From Streptomyces griseoaurantiacus (GTDB lineage Bacteria > Actinomycetota > Actinomycetes > Streptomycetales > Streptomycetaceae): DNA of 64,000 bases. Positions within the stretch are counted from its first letter, which is position 1. Every line of letters begins with the position of its first letter. Below the pieces are notes generated by a model. It searched no databases. It saw only the letters and a list, made by a program, of their open reading frames with translations, and had not been told where the DNA came from. Positions 25,957 through 37,156 of this stretch are shown piece by piece. A program made the position numbers and the translations under genes. The stretch covers positions 58,441 to 122,440 of the forward strand of contig BNBP01000013.1 in NCBI GenBank assembly GCA_014656015.1. Direction: 5' to 3'.

Positions 25957-26991
25957 TCAGCGCGCCGTACGCGCGTCTCCGGCCGGGGCGGGGACCGGGA
26001 GGAGCCCGGGGGCGCTCCGAGGGCCGTCCAGGCCCGCCTGGGCGATCCGCACGCCCAACTGGGTCCGGCTCGCCGCCCCCAGCGTCTCCGACAGCCGCGC
26101 GATGTGCGCGCGGCAGGTACGCACGCTGATCCCGAGCCGCTCCGCGACCGCCGCGTCCTGGTGCCCCTCGGCGAGCAGCGCGGCGATGGACCGCTCGCGG
26201 TGGGTGATGCCGTCGATGCCGGTCTTGGGCAGCGGCGAGGTGAGCGGGATCGCGAGGCGCCACAGCCGCTCGAAGACGGTGACCAGGTACTCGACGAGCG
26301 CGGGGTGCCGCAGTTCCAGGGCCACCGTGCGGTCGGCGTTGGCCGGGATGAAGGCGACCGTGCGGTCGAACAGGATCAGCCGCTCGGTGACCTCGTCCAG
26401 CGTGCGCGCCTCGGCCGCCTCGCCCACCAGCTCCAGGTAGGTGTGCAGCCCCTGCCCGTGCCGGGCGACATGGGTGTACAGGTCCCGCATCCGCACCCCG
26501 CGCCGGCGCATCTCCAGCCCCCGGTGCAACCCCTCGGCGAGTTCGTCCTCGCGCCGGATGCCGCCCGGCTGCACGGTGAGCACCTCGGAGACGCAGGCGG
26601 CGGTCGCCTCGTCCACCGCCGCCCGGATGCGCGGGAGTCCGTCCAGCACCCGGATCGCGGAGCGTTCGGCCGGGGGCTGCTCACGGCCGCCGAGCCCGGC
26701 GTACCACTCCACGGCGGCCACCGCCGCGCCCACCCGGGTGCGGCTGGCGCTCACCTCGGCGTGCAGTCCGCGCAGCAGCCGGGTCATGACCTCCTGCGGC
26801 GGGGTCGGGACGAGCCAGTCCATGTCGTCCGGATCGGGGTGCAGCAGCGCCAGTTCGACCAGGCAGGGCACCGGGTCGGCGTCCGTGCGCGGGACACGGC
26901 CCCGCCGTACGGCCCGGGAGTACACGTGGTGGCCGGCCTCGCACAGGTCGTCAGCACCGTGCGGATGCGTGTCCGTCCCGTGCACGGCCAT
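25957..26991 (-). CDS. Second LuxR-family HTH regulator, paralogue of the preceding gene
   Basis: About 344 residues from ATG 26991 (MAVHGTDTHPHGADDLCEAG). It shares the order and many motifs of the gene at 24862: PCLVELALLHPDPDDMDWLVP, SEVLTVQPGGIRREDELAEGL, VRMRDLYTHVARHGQGLHTYLE, and a C-terminal HTH GITHRERSIAALLAEGHQDAAVAERLGISVRTCRAHI. The two are tail-to-tail with 111 bases between stops, which suggests an old duplication with inversion. No small repeat protein is found next to this copy. The open frame upstream to 27072 is not supported. Confidence 0.85.
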   Translation of the reverse strand: MAVHGTDTHPHGADDLCEAGHHVYSRAVRRGRVPRTDADPVPCLVELALLHPDPDDMDWLVPTPPQEVMTRLLRGLHAEVSASRTRVGAAVAAVEWYAGLGGREQPPAERSAIRVLDGLPRIRAAVDEATAACVSEVLTVQPGGIRREDELAEGLHRGLEMRRRGVRMRDLYTHVARHGQGLHTYLELVGEAAEARTLDEVTERLILFDRTVAFIPANADRTVALELRHPALVEYLVTVFERLWRLAIPLTSPLPKTGIDGITHRERSIAALLAEGHQDAAVAERLGISVRTCRAHIARLSETLGAASRTQLGVRIAQAGLDGPRSAPGLLPVPAPAGDARTAR

Positions 26992-27200
26992 CTCCCACCC
27001 CTGGCTCCCGCCCTCGACTCTCCGCGCCGTTCCCGGGCTTCCGTACCGCCCGCGGGTTGCCGCGCAGCGCAACTATGCGCGGACCCGCCCGCCTCCGCAA
27101 CACGGTCCCTTCCCCAACCTGCCCGCGATCCCCGCCGATCAGGCCGGTTTTCCCCTTCCCCTCCGCGACCCGGCGGGGGAAGGGTCCGGACAGCGCGGAA

Positions 27201-27225
27201 GCCCGGCGGTCGGTGACCACCGGGC
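27201..27225 (-). terminator. Terminator of the sugar-binding lipoprotein gene
   Basis: GCCCGGCGGTC / GACCACCGGGC stem with one mismatch, 41 bases after the stop at 27267. Confidence 0.6.
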
Positions 27226-27266
27226 TCCCTGACGGGCCGTCGCGGGGACGGCGCGCACGCCGCGCG

Positions 27267-28403
27267 CTACTCGAGACCGAGGTGGTCGCAGCTCGCCTTG
27301 TACTTGGCCGTGCACAGCTCCTTGACGGTGTAGATGCTGTCCTTCAGCACCGTCTCCTGGATGTTGTCCTTGGTCAGCGCGACCACCTGGACCAGCATCG
27401 CCGGGATCTTCTGGTGCGTCGGACTGTCGACCGAGTCGCGGGTCAGCGCGTCGAACTCGATGGAGCGCCCCTGCACCCTGGCCACCGCCATCTCGGCGGC
27501 GTTGGTGGCCTCCTCCGGGTACGGCTTGTAGACGCTCATGTACTGCTGGCCCGCGATGATCCGCTGCACGGCCGACAGGTCGGCGTCCTGTCCGGTGACC
27601 GGCGGGATCTTGCCGGCGCCGGCCTCCTTCAGCGCGTCGATGACCGCGCCCGCCATGCCGTCGTTGGCGGAGTACACCGCGGCGATGTTGTCCAGGCCGA
27701 CCTCGGATATCGCCTGCGACATGTTCCGCTTGGCGTTCTCCGGCTTCCAGTCGACGGTGTCGAAGGACTTGACGATGTTGACCTTGTTCTCGAGTTCGCT
27801 GAGCGCGCCCTCCTTGAACTGGCCCGCGTTCGGGTCGGTCTTCGAGCCGTTCATCATGACGATCTTGCTCGTACCGGCCTTGGTGCCGAGCGCCTCGACG
27901 ACCGCCCGTCCCTGCACCTGGCCGACGAGCTCGTTGTCGAAGGAGATGTACGCGTCGATCGGGCCCCGCGCCAGCCGGTCGTAGGCGATGACGGGGATAC
28001 CCGCGTCCTTGGCCTTGCGCACGGCGGGCTCGATGCTCTTGGCGTCCACGGCGTCGAGCAGGATGACGTCCACCTTGTCGTGGATCATCCCCTCCATCTG
28101 CGCGCTCTGCCGCTCGGCGTCCTGCAGGGCGTTGGCGTAGACGACCTTGCCCTGGTGCTTGGTCAGGACGCCGACCTGGTCCTTGATGATCGGGTAGTCG
28201 AACTTCTCGTAACGCTGGTTCTCCTTCTCCGGGAGAAGCAGGCCCACCGTGATGTCGTTGCCCTTCTTCGGCGTCGCGGAGGCGTCGTCGCTGCCCACGC
28301 CGTCGATCACGCCGCAGGCGCTCAGGGACAGGGCGGCGGTCGCGGCGGAGAGCGCCAGGAACGTGCGACGCGCGGCGGTCTTGCCGGTGTTACGAGTGTT
28401 CAC
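27267..28403 (-). CDS. XylF-like sugar-binding lipoprotein (ABC transporter substrate-binding protein), no transporter nearby
   Basis: 378 residues. The N-terminus has RRTFLALSAATAALSLSAC, a lipoprotein signal with lipobox LSAC, so Cys30 or thereabouts is the lipid anchor on the outer face of the membrane. The rest is a periplasmic-binding-protein type 1 fold (LLLPEKENQRYEKFDYPIIKD, VDVILLDAVDAKSIEPAVRKAK, GIPVIAYDRL, AVYSANDGMAGAVIDAL, TGQDADLSAVQRIIAG), closest in pattern to D-xylose-binding XylF. It starts at GTG 28403. Both neighbours are regulators or the heat-shock operon; no permease or ATPase is adjacent, so it must work with a transporter encoded elsewhere or act as a sensor. Confidence 0.88.
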   Translation of the reverse strand: MNTRNTGKTAARRTFLALSAATAALSLSACGVIDGVGSDDASATPKKGNDITVGLLLPEKENQRYEKFDYPIIKDQVGVLTKHQGKVVYANALQDAERQSAQMEGMIHDKVDVILLDAVDAKSIEPAVRKAKDAGIPVIAYDRLARGPIDAYISFDNELVGQVQGRAVVEALGTKAGTSKIVMMNGSKTDPNAGQFKEGALSELENKVNIVKSFDTVDWKPENAKRNMSQAISEVGLDNIAAVYSANDGMAGAVIDALKEAGAGKIPPVTGQDADLSAVQRIIAGQQYMSVYKPYPEEATNAAEMAVARVQGRSIEFDALTRDSVDSPTHQKIPAMLVQVVALTKDNIQETVLKDSIYTVKELCTAKYKASCDHLGLE

Positions 28404-28676
28404 ATCAGGTGCCTTCCGGACAGGGGGGGGCGTTCGTGAGCCATGTGGCTGAAAGCCAACGCGGACGCGGCACTCACCGTCAAGGAGTACCGGTTAACGA
28501 CATGGCAACAGCTCCCCTGTGAGAGATCCGTGAATGATCAAGGAGTAACCGTGCTTTTGTCATGCGCCTTGTTCATGCAATCACACCAATGAGCCCGAGT
28601 CGCAAGCAGGTTCACAACAACACAGAAACGACGGGGAATCGGGGCAAGCCTCCGGAGGAAGCGCCCCGGGAACGCG
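28404..28676. other. Intergenic region upstream of the lipoprotein gene
   Basis: About 270 bases of lower GC content with likely promoter signals for the lipoprotein gene on the minus strand (AT-rich stretch around 28490-28600). No gene is supported. Confidence 0.5.
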
Positions 28677-28709
28677 AAGAGCCGGGAGACCCTGCGGTCT
28701 CCCGGCTCT
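28677..28709 (-). terminator. Terminator of the dnaK operon
   Basis: A perfect 15-bp stem (AAGAGCCGGGAGACC / GGTCTCCCGGCTCTT) with a 3-base loop, 32 bases past the hspR stop. It is T-flanked in the plus direction and could work both ways. Confidence 0.85.
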
Positions 28710-28741
28710 TTCACCGGATCGCCCCCGAAGGGGCCTGTCCG

Positions 28742-29206
28742 TCAGTCCGTGGGCTGCGAAGGCCGGCCCTTGGGACGCCACACCACCAGCGCGCTGGTCT
28801 GCTGCACCTCCTGGTACGGCACCAGGTCCCGCCGGTACGAGGCGTGCACCGCGGCCTCGCGCTGCCGCATCGTGGCCGCCGCGCCCTCGACCGCCGACTG
28901 GAGTTCGGCCACGCGCTGCTGGAGCGCGGCGACCTGGTTCTCCAGTTCGATGATCCGCTTGATGCCTGCCAGGTTGATGCCCTCGTCCTGCGACAACTGC
29001 TGCACCTGGCGGAGCAGTTCGATGTCGCGGGCCGAGTAGCGGCGACCGCGCCCGGCGGTGCGGTCGGGCGAGACCAGACCCAGCCGGTCGTACTGGCGCA
29101 AGGTCTGCGGATGCAGCCCCGAGAGCTGTGCGGCCACCGAGATGACGTACACCGGGGTTTCTTCCGTCAGCTCGTACGGATTGCGACGACGGCCGGATGT
29201 GTCCAT
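28742..29206 (-). CDS. hspR: Heat-shock repressor HspR (MerR family)
   Basis: 154 residues from ATG 29206. A MerR-type winged HTH (VYVISVAAQLSGLHPQTLRQYDRLGLVSPDRT, then GRRYSARDIELLRQVQQLSQDEGINLAGIKRII) is followed by a coiled-coil dimerisation helix (LENQVAALQQRVAELQSAVEG) and a Trp/Pro-containing tail. HspR binds HAIR operators and, with DnaK as corepressor, shuts off the dnaK operon, clpB and other chaperone genes. It is the last gene of dnaK-grpE-dnaJ-hspR, 7 bases after dnaJ, so it is autoregulated through the HAIR sites before dnaK. Confidence 0.96.
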   Translation of the reverse strand: MDTSGRRRNPYELTEETPVYVISVAAQLSGLHPQTLRQYDRLGLVSPDRTAGRGRRYSARDIELLRQVQQLSQDEGINLAGIKRIIELENQVAALQQRVAELQSAVEGAAATMRQREAAVHASYRRDLVPYQEVQQTSALVVWRPKGRPSQPTD

Positions 29207-29213
29207 GGCGTCC

Positions 29214-30413
29214 TCATGCTCCCTTCGCGGACTCGAACAGCTCCGCCCGCGGGTCCTCCCCCGCGGTCGCCTCGCGATACGCCTCCAGCGCGTCACGAGC
29301 CTTCCCCGACACGTCCTTGGGCACACTCACCTCCACGGTGACCAGCAGGTCCCCGCGCGTGCCGTCCTTGCGGAGCGCGCCCTTGCCCCGGGCGCGCATC
29401 GTACGCCCGTTGGGCGTGCCCGGAGGCAGCTTCAGGGTGACCGGCGGCCCGCCCAGGGTGGGCACCCGCACCTCGCCGCCGAGGGCCGCCTCCGCGAAGG
29501 TGACGGGGACCGTGACGGTGAGGTTGTCGCCCTTGCGCCCGAACACCGGGTGCGTCCCGACGTGGACGACCACATAGAGGTCACCCGCCGGGCCGCCGCG
29601 CTCGCCGGGGGCGCCCTTGCCGCGCAGCCTGATCCGCTGCCCGTCGCTGACACCCGCCGGGATACGCACCTGCATGGTCCGCGAGGACTTCGCGCGGCCC
29701 GAGCCCTTGCACACCTCGCAGGGGTCCTCGGCGATCAGGCCGCGGCCCTTGCAGTCCGGGCACGGGTCGGTCAGCGAGAAGCCGCCGCCGGAGCCCCGCG
29801 CCACCTGGCCGGTGCCGACGCAGGTCGGGCACACGCGGGGTGTGCCGTTCTTGTCGCCGGTGCCCGAACAGGCCTTGCAGGGCTGCTGGCTGGACATCCG
29901 CAAGGGCACCGTGGCGCCGTCGACCGCCTCCGTGAAGCTCAGCGTGACCTCGGACTCCACGTCCTGGCCCCGCCGCGGCTGGGTGCGCGTGCCGGTGCCG
30001 GCGCCGGCGCCCGCGCCGCCGCGGTTGAACAGGCCCCCGAAGACGTCACCGAGTCCGCCGCCGAAGCCGCCCTGCGCACCGCCGCCCCCGCCCTGGGCGC
30101 CGCCTCCGAAAAGGTCGCTCAGGTCGAAGTTGAACGTTCCGCCGCCGGCTCCGGGGCCCGGGCGGAAACCGCCGTTGCCGAACAGGGCCCGGGCCTCGTC
30201 GTACTCCTTGCGCTTCTTGGGGTCGCCGAGGACGTCGTTCGCCTCGGAGATCTCCTTGAAACGCTCCTCCGCCTTGGCGTTGCCCTTGTTGGCGTCCGGG
30301 TGGAACTCGCGGGCGAGCTTCCGGTACGCCTTCTTGATCTCGGCCTCGGTGGCGTCCTTGGGGACGCCGAGGACCTTGTAGTAGTCCTTCTCGATGAAGT
30401 CCTTGGTGCTCAT
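29214..30413 (-). CDS. dnaJ: Co-chaperone DnaJ
   Basis: 399 residues. J-domain at the N-terminus (DYYKVLGVPKDATEAEIKKAYRKL with the HPD triad), a long Gly/Phe-rich region (about 85-145), a cysteine-rich zinc domain with four CxxCxGxG-like repeats (CKACSGTGDKNG, CPTCVGTG, CPDCKGRG, CEVCKGSG) and two C-terminal beta domains for substrate binding. It stimulates DnaK ATPase activity and delivers clients. It lies between grpE (33-base gap) and hspR (7-base gap). Full-length type I DnaJ. Confidence 0.97.
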   Translation of the reverse strand: MSTKDFIEKDYYKVLGVPKDATEAEIKKAYRKLAREFHPDANKGNAKAEERFKEISEANDVLGDPKKRKEYDEARALFGNGGFRPGPGAGGGTFNFDLSDLFGGGAQGGGGGAQGGFGGGLGDVFGGLFNRGGAGAGAGTGTRTQPRRGQDVESEVTLSFTEAVDGATVPLRMSSQQPCKACSGTGDKNGTPRVCPTCVGTGQVARGSGGGFSLTDPCPDCKGRGLIAEDPCEVCKGSGRAKSSRTMQVRIPAGVSDGQRIRLRGKGAPGERGGPAGDLYVVVHVGTHPVFGRKGDNLTVTVPVTFAEAALGGEVRVPTLGGPPVTLKLPPGTPNGRTMRARGKGALRKDGTRGDLLVTVEVSVPKDVSGKARDALEAYREATAGEDPRAELFESAKGA

Positions 30414-30446
30414 CCTCGACGTCCCTCCTTCCTTCCGCGTACGAAC

Positions 30447-33076
<2,630 letters not shown>

Positions 33077-33084
33077 TCAAGAGA

Positions 33085-33105
33085 GGTGAGTGGGCTCGGC
33101 TCAAC
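33085..33105 (-). promoter_or_regulatory. HAIR-like operator 2 of the dnaK operon
   Basis: GGTGAGT-N7-GCTCAAC, with 10 of 14 consensus matches and exact spacing, 52 bases from site 1. Paired sites upstream of dnaK are known in Streptomyces. Confidence 0.65.
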
Positions 33106-33135
33106 TTTCAAGCGGGCGTGGGCCGCAGGGGACGG

Positions 33136-34284
33136 TCACCCCTCGGGGGTGCGCGCGACGGGACGGCTCCCGAGGGCCCCCGGGCCTCCGCCCACCGCTC
33201 CGGCCCCGCGGTCCGGGCCGCCCGTCCGCCCCCGCTGCGGCGCGGGAACCCGCGTGAACGTGGCGCACTCCTCCGCGCCCGCCGGGCCGCCCCGCGTTCC
33301 GGGGCCCGCCCCGACGGCCGGGCGGCGCACCCTCCGGCGCACCAGGCCACAGGCCACGACCGCACCGGCGACGGCCGCCGCCGCGCCCCACGCCGCGAGC
33401 GGCGGAGCCCACTCCAGGAACACCAGCACGGCGGGGACGGCCGCCCCGGCGGACAGCACGGCCACCACCACGGCAACGCCCCGGGGGGTGACTCCCGTTC
33501 CCCGCAGCCCCCGCGCCCAGCGCAGCCGCACGCTCACCAGCGGCACCGCGCCCAGGGCCGCCAGCACGCTCCCGCCCACTCCCGGACCCCGCCCGGCGAG
33601 CACGAGTACCGCGACGGCCGCCGGCACAAACCCCGTGAACAGGGCTCCCCCGCGCCCGGCGGTCACCCGCGCGGGGGCCGCGTTGTGCATCAGGAACCCG
33701 GTGAGCGCGGCCGCCAGCACGCACAGCAGCGCGGCCAGCCCGTCGCGCACGTCGGCGACCGCGCACACCCCGAGGGCGAAGGCCATGACGACGCCGGCGG
33801 TGCCCATCACCCCGTCGGCGTGGTCGAGGGCCACGAATCCATGGGCGACGAGCACGATCCAGCCGGCGGCGAGCAGACCGGCGGGGACACCGAGGACGTC
33901 GTAGGGCACCACCAGGGCCGCAGCGGCCGCCGGCACCCCGAACCGCAGCGTCCGGCGCGCCACGCGCGGCCACCGGCCCCCGGGGCGGGGCCGGGCGGGC
34001 CACAGGTCCTCGGCGAAGCCGGTCGCGGCGACGGCCGCCGCCGCGAGCAGCACGCGGGTGACCTCGCCGCCGAGGCGCGCCGCCCCGCTCCACTCACCGG
34101 CCCCGATCACCGCGCCGACCGTTCCCACGACCGCGAGTCCGCCCACCACGGGCACCCGCCGTCCGCGCCGCCCCACCACCACGACGCCCGCCCGCAGGCC
34201 GGGGCCCCGCAGCAGCGCGCACAGCGCGGCGGCGAGGAGAACGGCGGTGGTGGCGGCCACGATCCCGTAGAGCACGGAGTACAC
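33136..34284 (-). CDS. MraY/WecA-like membrane protein (glycosyltransferase family 4 fold)
   Basis: 382 residues with about ten hydrophobic helices. The order of motifs matches polyprenyl-phosphate sugar-1-phosphate transferases: a cytosolic loop VVGRRGRRVPVVGGLAV after helix 1, GFAEDLW in the position of the GxxDDL motif, and ALDHADGVMGTAG in place of NxxDGxxG. Asp residues are only partly conserved (AEDL for the usual DDL; DHADG for NxxDG). The C-terminal 60 residues are a disordered Gly/Pro/Arg tail. Either it transfers a sugar phosphate to undecaprenyl phosphate in wall-polymer synthesis, or it is a degenerate family member. It is transcribed on the same strand as dnaK but upstream of its HAIR sites. 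Confidence 0.68.
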   Translation of the reverse strand: MYSVLYGIVAATTAVLLAAALCALLRGPGLRAGVVVVGRRGRRVPVVGGLAVVGTVGAVIGAGEWSGAARLGGEVTRVLLAAAAVAATGFAEDLWPARPRPGGRWPRVARRTLRFGVPAAAAALVVPYDVLGVPAGLLAAGWIVLVAHGFVALDHADGVMGTAGVVMAFALGVCAVADVRDGLAALLCVLAAALTGFLMHNAAPARVTAGRGGALFTGFVPAAVAVLVLAGRGPGVGGSVLAALGAVPLVSVRLRWARGLRGTGVTPRGVAVVVAVLSAGAAVPAVLVFLEWAPPLAAWGAAAAVAGAVVACGLVRRRVRRPAVGAGPGTRGGPAGAEECATFTRVPAPQRGRTGGPDRGAGAVGGGPGALGSRPVARTPEG

Positions 34285-34547
34285 CGTAGGCGCATATGCC
34301 GCAATACCGTACGAATAACACGATCCGTTCGTGTGGTCCGTCCGCCGTGAGGCCCGCGGTCACGCCGCGGAGCGCGGCCGCGGGCGCGGCCGCAGGCACC
34401 TCCGCGGCCAGGCGCGCCTCAGCGACTCAGATCACCTCGCGTCCGGTTACATTGCGAAGCGGGATGCGGGTAGTCTCAGACGGACTGGATAAGTTACCGC
34501 TTAGTAATCTCGAGCTCAGTGACGTCGAGGCCGCCCCAGGAGCCCCA

Positions 34548-36836
34548 ATGCAACTCGCCGCGATCATCGTGTCGCTGGTCCTGATCGTGGTCGGCGTGGC
34601 GCTGTTCGGCCGCGCCCTCCTCCAGCTCTACGCCTTCCATCGGCTCGGCCAGTCCGTGCCCGCCGGGACCCGCACCGACGAACCCGTCCAGCGCACGGTC
34701 ACCGTGGCCAAGGAGTTCCTCGGCCACACCCGGATGAACCGCTGGGGCGTCGTCGGCGTCGCACACTGGTTCGTGGCGGTCGGCTTCCTCACCCTGCTGC
34801 TGACCATCGTCAACGCGATCGGGCAGCTCTTCCAGGCCGACTGGCTGCTGCCGGTCCTCGGCGACTGGGCCCCGTACAACGTCTTCGTCGAGTTCATCGG
34901 CACGATGACGGTCCTGGGCATCCTCGTCCTGATCGTGGTGCGCCAGCTCTCCCACCCGCGCAGGCCGGGCCGCAAGTCCCGGTTCGCGGGCTCCAACTTC
35001 GGCCAGGCGTACTTCGTCGAGACCGTCATCCTCATCGTCGGCGTCTGCATCTTCATGCTGCACGCGCTGGAGGGCGCCCAGCACCACGTGGACGCCTACG
35101 AGGCCTCGTTCTTCATTTCCTACCCGGTGGTGTCCTGGCTGCGGGGCACGGACCTGGACACGCTCCAGAACCTCACCTACTTCTTCGCCGGGCTGAAGAT
35201 CGCCACCTCCTTCATCTGGATGATCGTGGTCGGCCTCAAGACCGACATGGGCGTCGCCTGGCACCGCTTCCTGGCCTTCCCGAACATCTGGTTCAAGCGG
35301 GAGGCCGAGGGCGGCACGGCGCTCGGCGCGCTGCAGCCCATGACCTCGGGCGGCAAGGAGATCGACTTCACCGACCCGGGCGACGACGACGTCTTCGGCG
35401 TCTCCCAGGTCGAGCACTTCTCCTGGAAGGGCCTGCTGGACTTCTCCACCTGCACCGAGTGCGGCCGCTGCCAGTCGCAGTGCCCCGCGTGGAACACCGG
35501 CAAGCCGCTCTCCCCGAAGCTGCTGATCATGTCGCTGCGCGACCACGCGCACGCCAAGGCGCCCTACCTGCTGGCCGGGGGCGGCAAGTCCATGGAGGGC
35601 GAGGAGAAGGCCTCCGAGGAGCAGCTCGAGGACGTTCCCGCCGCCGCCCTCGCGGAGGCCGAACGCCCGCTGATCGGCACGCTGGAGGAGAACGGGGTCA
35701 TCGACCCCGACGTCCTGTGGTCCTGCACCACCTGCGGTGCCTGCGTCGAGCAGTGCCCGGTCGACATCGAGCACGTCGACCACATCGTCGACATGCGCCG
35801 CTACCAGGTGATGATCGAGTCCGCGTTCCCGTCCGAGGCGGGCACGATGCTCAAGAACCTGGAGAAGAAGGGCAACCCCTGGGGCCTGGCCAAGAAGCAG
35901 CGGCTGGAGTGGACCAAGGAGGTCGACTTCGAGATCCCCGTCGTCGGCCGTGACGTCGAGGACCTCACCGAGGTCGAGTACCTGTACTGGGTCGGCTGCG
36001 CGGGCGCCCTGGAGGACCGCGCGAAGAAGACCACCAAGGCCTTCGCCGAGCTGCTGCACATCGCGGGCGTCAAGTTCGCGATCATGGGCGGCGACGAGAA
36101 GTGCACCGGCGACTCCGCCCGCCGCCTGGGCAACGAGCCCCTGTTCCAGGAGCTCGGCATGGAGAACGTCATGACGCTGAACGCGGCGTTCGGCGAGGAG
36201 ATGGACGACGACGGCAAGGTGACCCCCGAGTCCCGCAGGCCGAAGTCGGCGAAGAAGATCGTCGCCACCTGCCCGCACTGCCTCAACACGATCGGCAACG
36301 AGTACCCGCAGCTCGGCGGCGACTACGAGGTCATCCACCACACGCAGCTGCTCCAGCACCTCGTCGACGAGGGCAAGCTGGTCCCGGTGACGCCGGTCGA
36401 GGGCCTCATCACCTACCACGACCCGTGCTACCTGGGCCGCCACAACAAGATCTACACGCCGCCGCGCGAGATCATCGCGGGCGTGCCCGGACTGCGCAAC
36501 GAGGAGATGCACCGCCACAAGGAGCGGGGCTTCTGCTGCGGCGCCGGTGGCGCGCGGATGTGGATGGAGGAGCGGATCGGCAAGCGCATCAACAACGAGC
36601 GCGTGGACGAGGCGCTGTCCCTCGATCCCGACATCGTCTCCACGGCCTGCCCGTTCTGCCTGGTGATGCTGACCGACTCGGTCAACGGCAAGAAGAACGA
36701 GGGGCAGGCGAAGGAGTCGGTCCAGGTCGTCGACGTCGCCCAGCTCCTGCTCACCTCGGTCAAGACCCCGGTGGACGAGCCGCCGGCGGGCACGGCGGAC
36801 GGCGCGAAGGCGCCGGAACCCGAGCCGGTGAAGTGA
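34548..36836 (+). CDS. Membrane-bound Fe-S oxidoreductase, heterodisulfide-reductase-like (EtfD-like)
   Basis: 762 residues from ATG 34548 (AGGAG six bases before). The N-terminal 260 residues have about five membrane helices with several His (HTRMNRWGVVGVAHWF, HALEGAQHHVDAYEASFF), a NarI/HdrE-like heme-b or quinone module. Then come two [4Fe-4S] motifs (CTECGRCQSQCP at about 305 and CTTCGACVEQCP at about 400) and two CCG domains (WVGCAG...CxGDS and CPHCLNTIGNEYPQ...HDPCYLGRHN...FCCGAGG). It resembles mycobacterial EtfD (Rv0338c), which passes electrons from electron-transfer flavoprotein in beta-oxidation to the quinone pool. It is a single gene, ending in a strong terminator, with a disordered Pro-rich tail. 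Confidence 0.88.
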   Translation: MQLAAIIVSLVLIVVGVALFGRALLQLYAFHRLGQSVPAGTRTDEPVQRTVTVAKEFLGHTRMNRWGVVGVAHWFVAVGFLTLLLTIVNAIGQLFQADWLLPVLGDWAPYNVFVEFIGTMTVLGILVLIVVRQLSHPRRPGRKSRFAGSNFGQAYFVETVILIVGVCIFMLHALEGAQHHVDAYEASFFISYPVVSWLRGTDLDTLQNLTYFFAGLKIATSFIWMIVVGLKTDMGVAWHRFLAFPNIWFKREAEGGTALGALQPMTSGGKEIDFTDPGDDDVFGVSQVEHFSWKGLLDFSTCTECGRCQSQCPAWNTGKPLSPKLLIMSLRDHAHAKAPYLLAGGGKSMEGEEKASEEQLEDVPAAALAEAERPLIGTLEENGVIDPDVLWSCTTCGACVEQCPVDIEHVDHIVDMRRYQVMIESAFPSEAGTMLKNLEKKGNPWGLAKKQRLEWTKEVDFEIPVVGRDVEDLTEVEYLYWVGCAGALEDRAKKTTKAFAELLHIAGVKFAIMGGDEKCTGDSARRLGNEPLFQELGMENVMTLNAAFGEEMDDDGKVTPESRRPKSAKKIVATCPHCLNTIGNEYPQLGGDYEVIHHTQLLQHLVDEGKLVPVTPVEGLITYHDPCYLGRHNKIYTPPREIIAGVPGLRNEEMHRHKERGFCCGAGGARMWMEERIGKRINNERVDEALSLDPDIVSTACPFCLVMLTDSVNGKKNEGQAKESVQVVDVAQLLLTSVKTPVDEPPAGTADGAKAPEPEPVK

Positions 36837-36909
36837 CGACGGTGACCCGCCGACGGTGACCCGACGACGATGACGTGAGGCAGGCGCCCCGGCGCCCTCA
36901 CGTCCGCCC

Positions 36910-36941
36910 GGCCCCGCGCCCCGCCCAGGGGGCGCGGGGCC
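36910..36941 (+). terminator. Terminator of the Fe-S oxidoreductase gene
   Basis: A perfect 13-bp stem (GGCCCCGCGCCCC / GGGGCGCGGGGCC) with a 6-base loop, followed by CGTCGTTC. Confidence 0.85.
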
Positions 36942-37156
36942 GCGTCGTTCCCGGCTTCTCGCACCGGCCTCACGGACCACGCCGACCACACCAGAACTTT
37001 GCCGAACACACGTACAACCCCCACACCACCTCGCCGGTCTCTTGATCGCCGAACCCTGGGTGACGCCGAGGACAACCTCAGGCGAACCCGGGCGATCCGG
37101 CACCACATTCACGTGGACGCCCGCGCGGGCGTTCCGCATGCCCAGGAGAATCCCGC

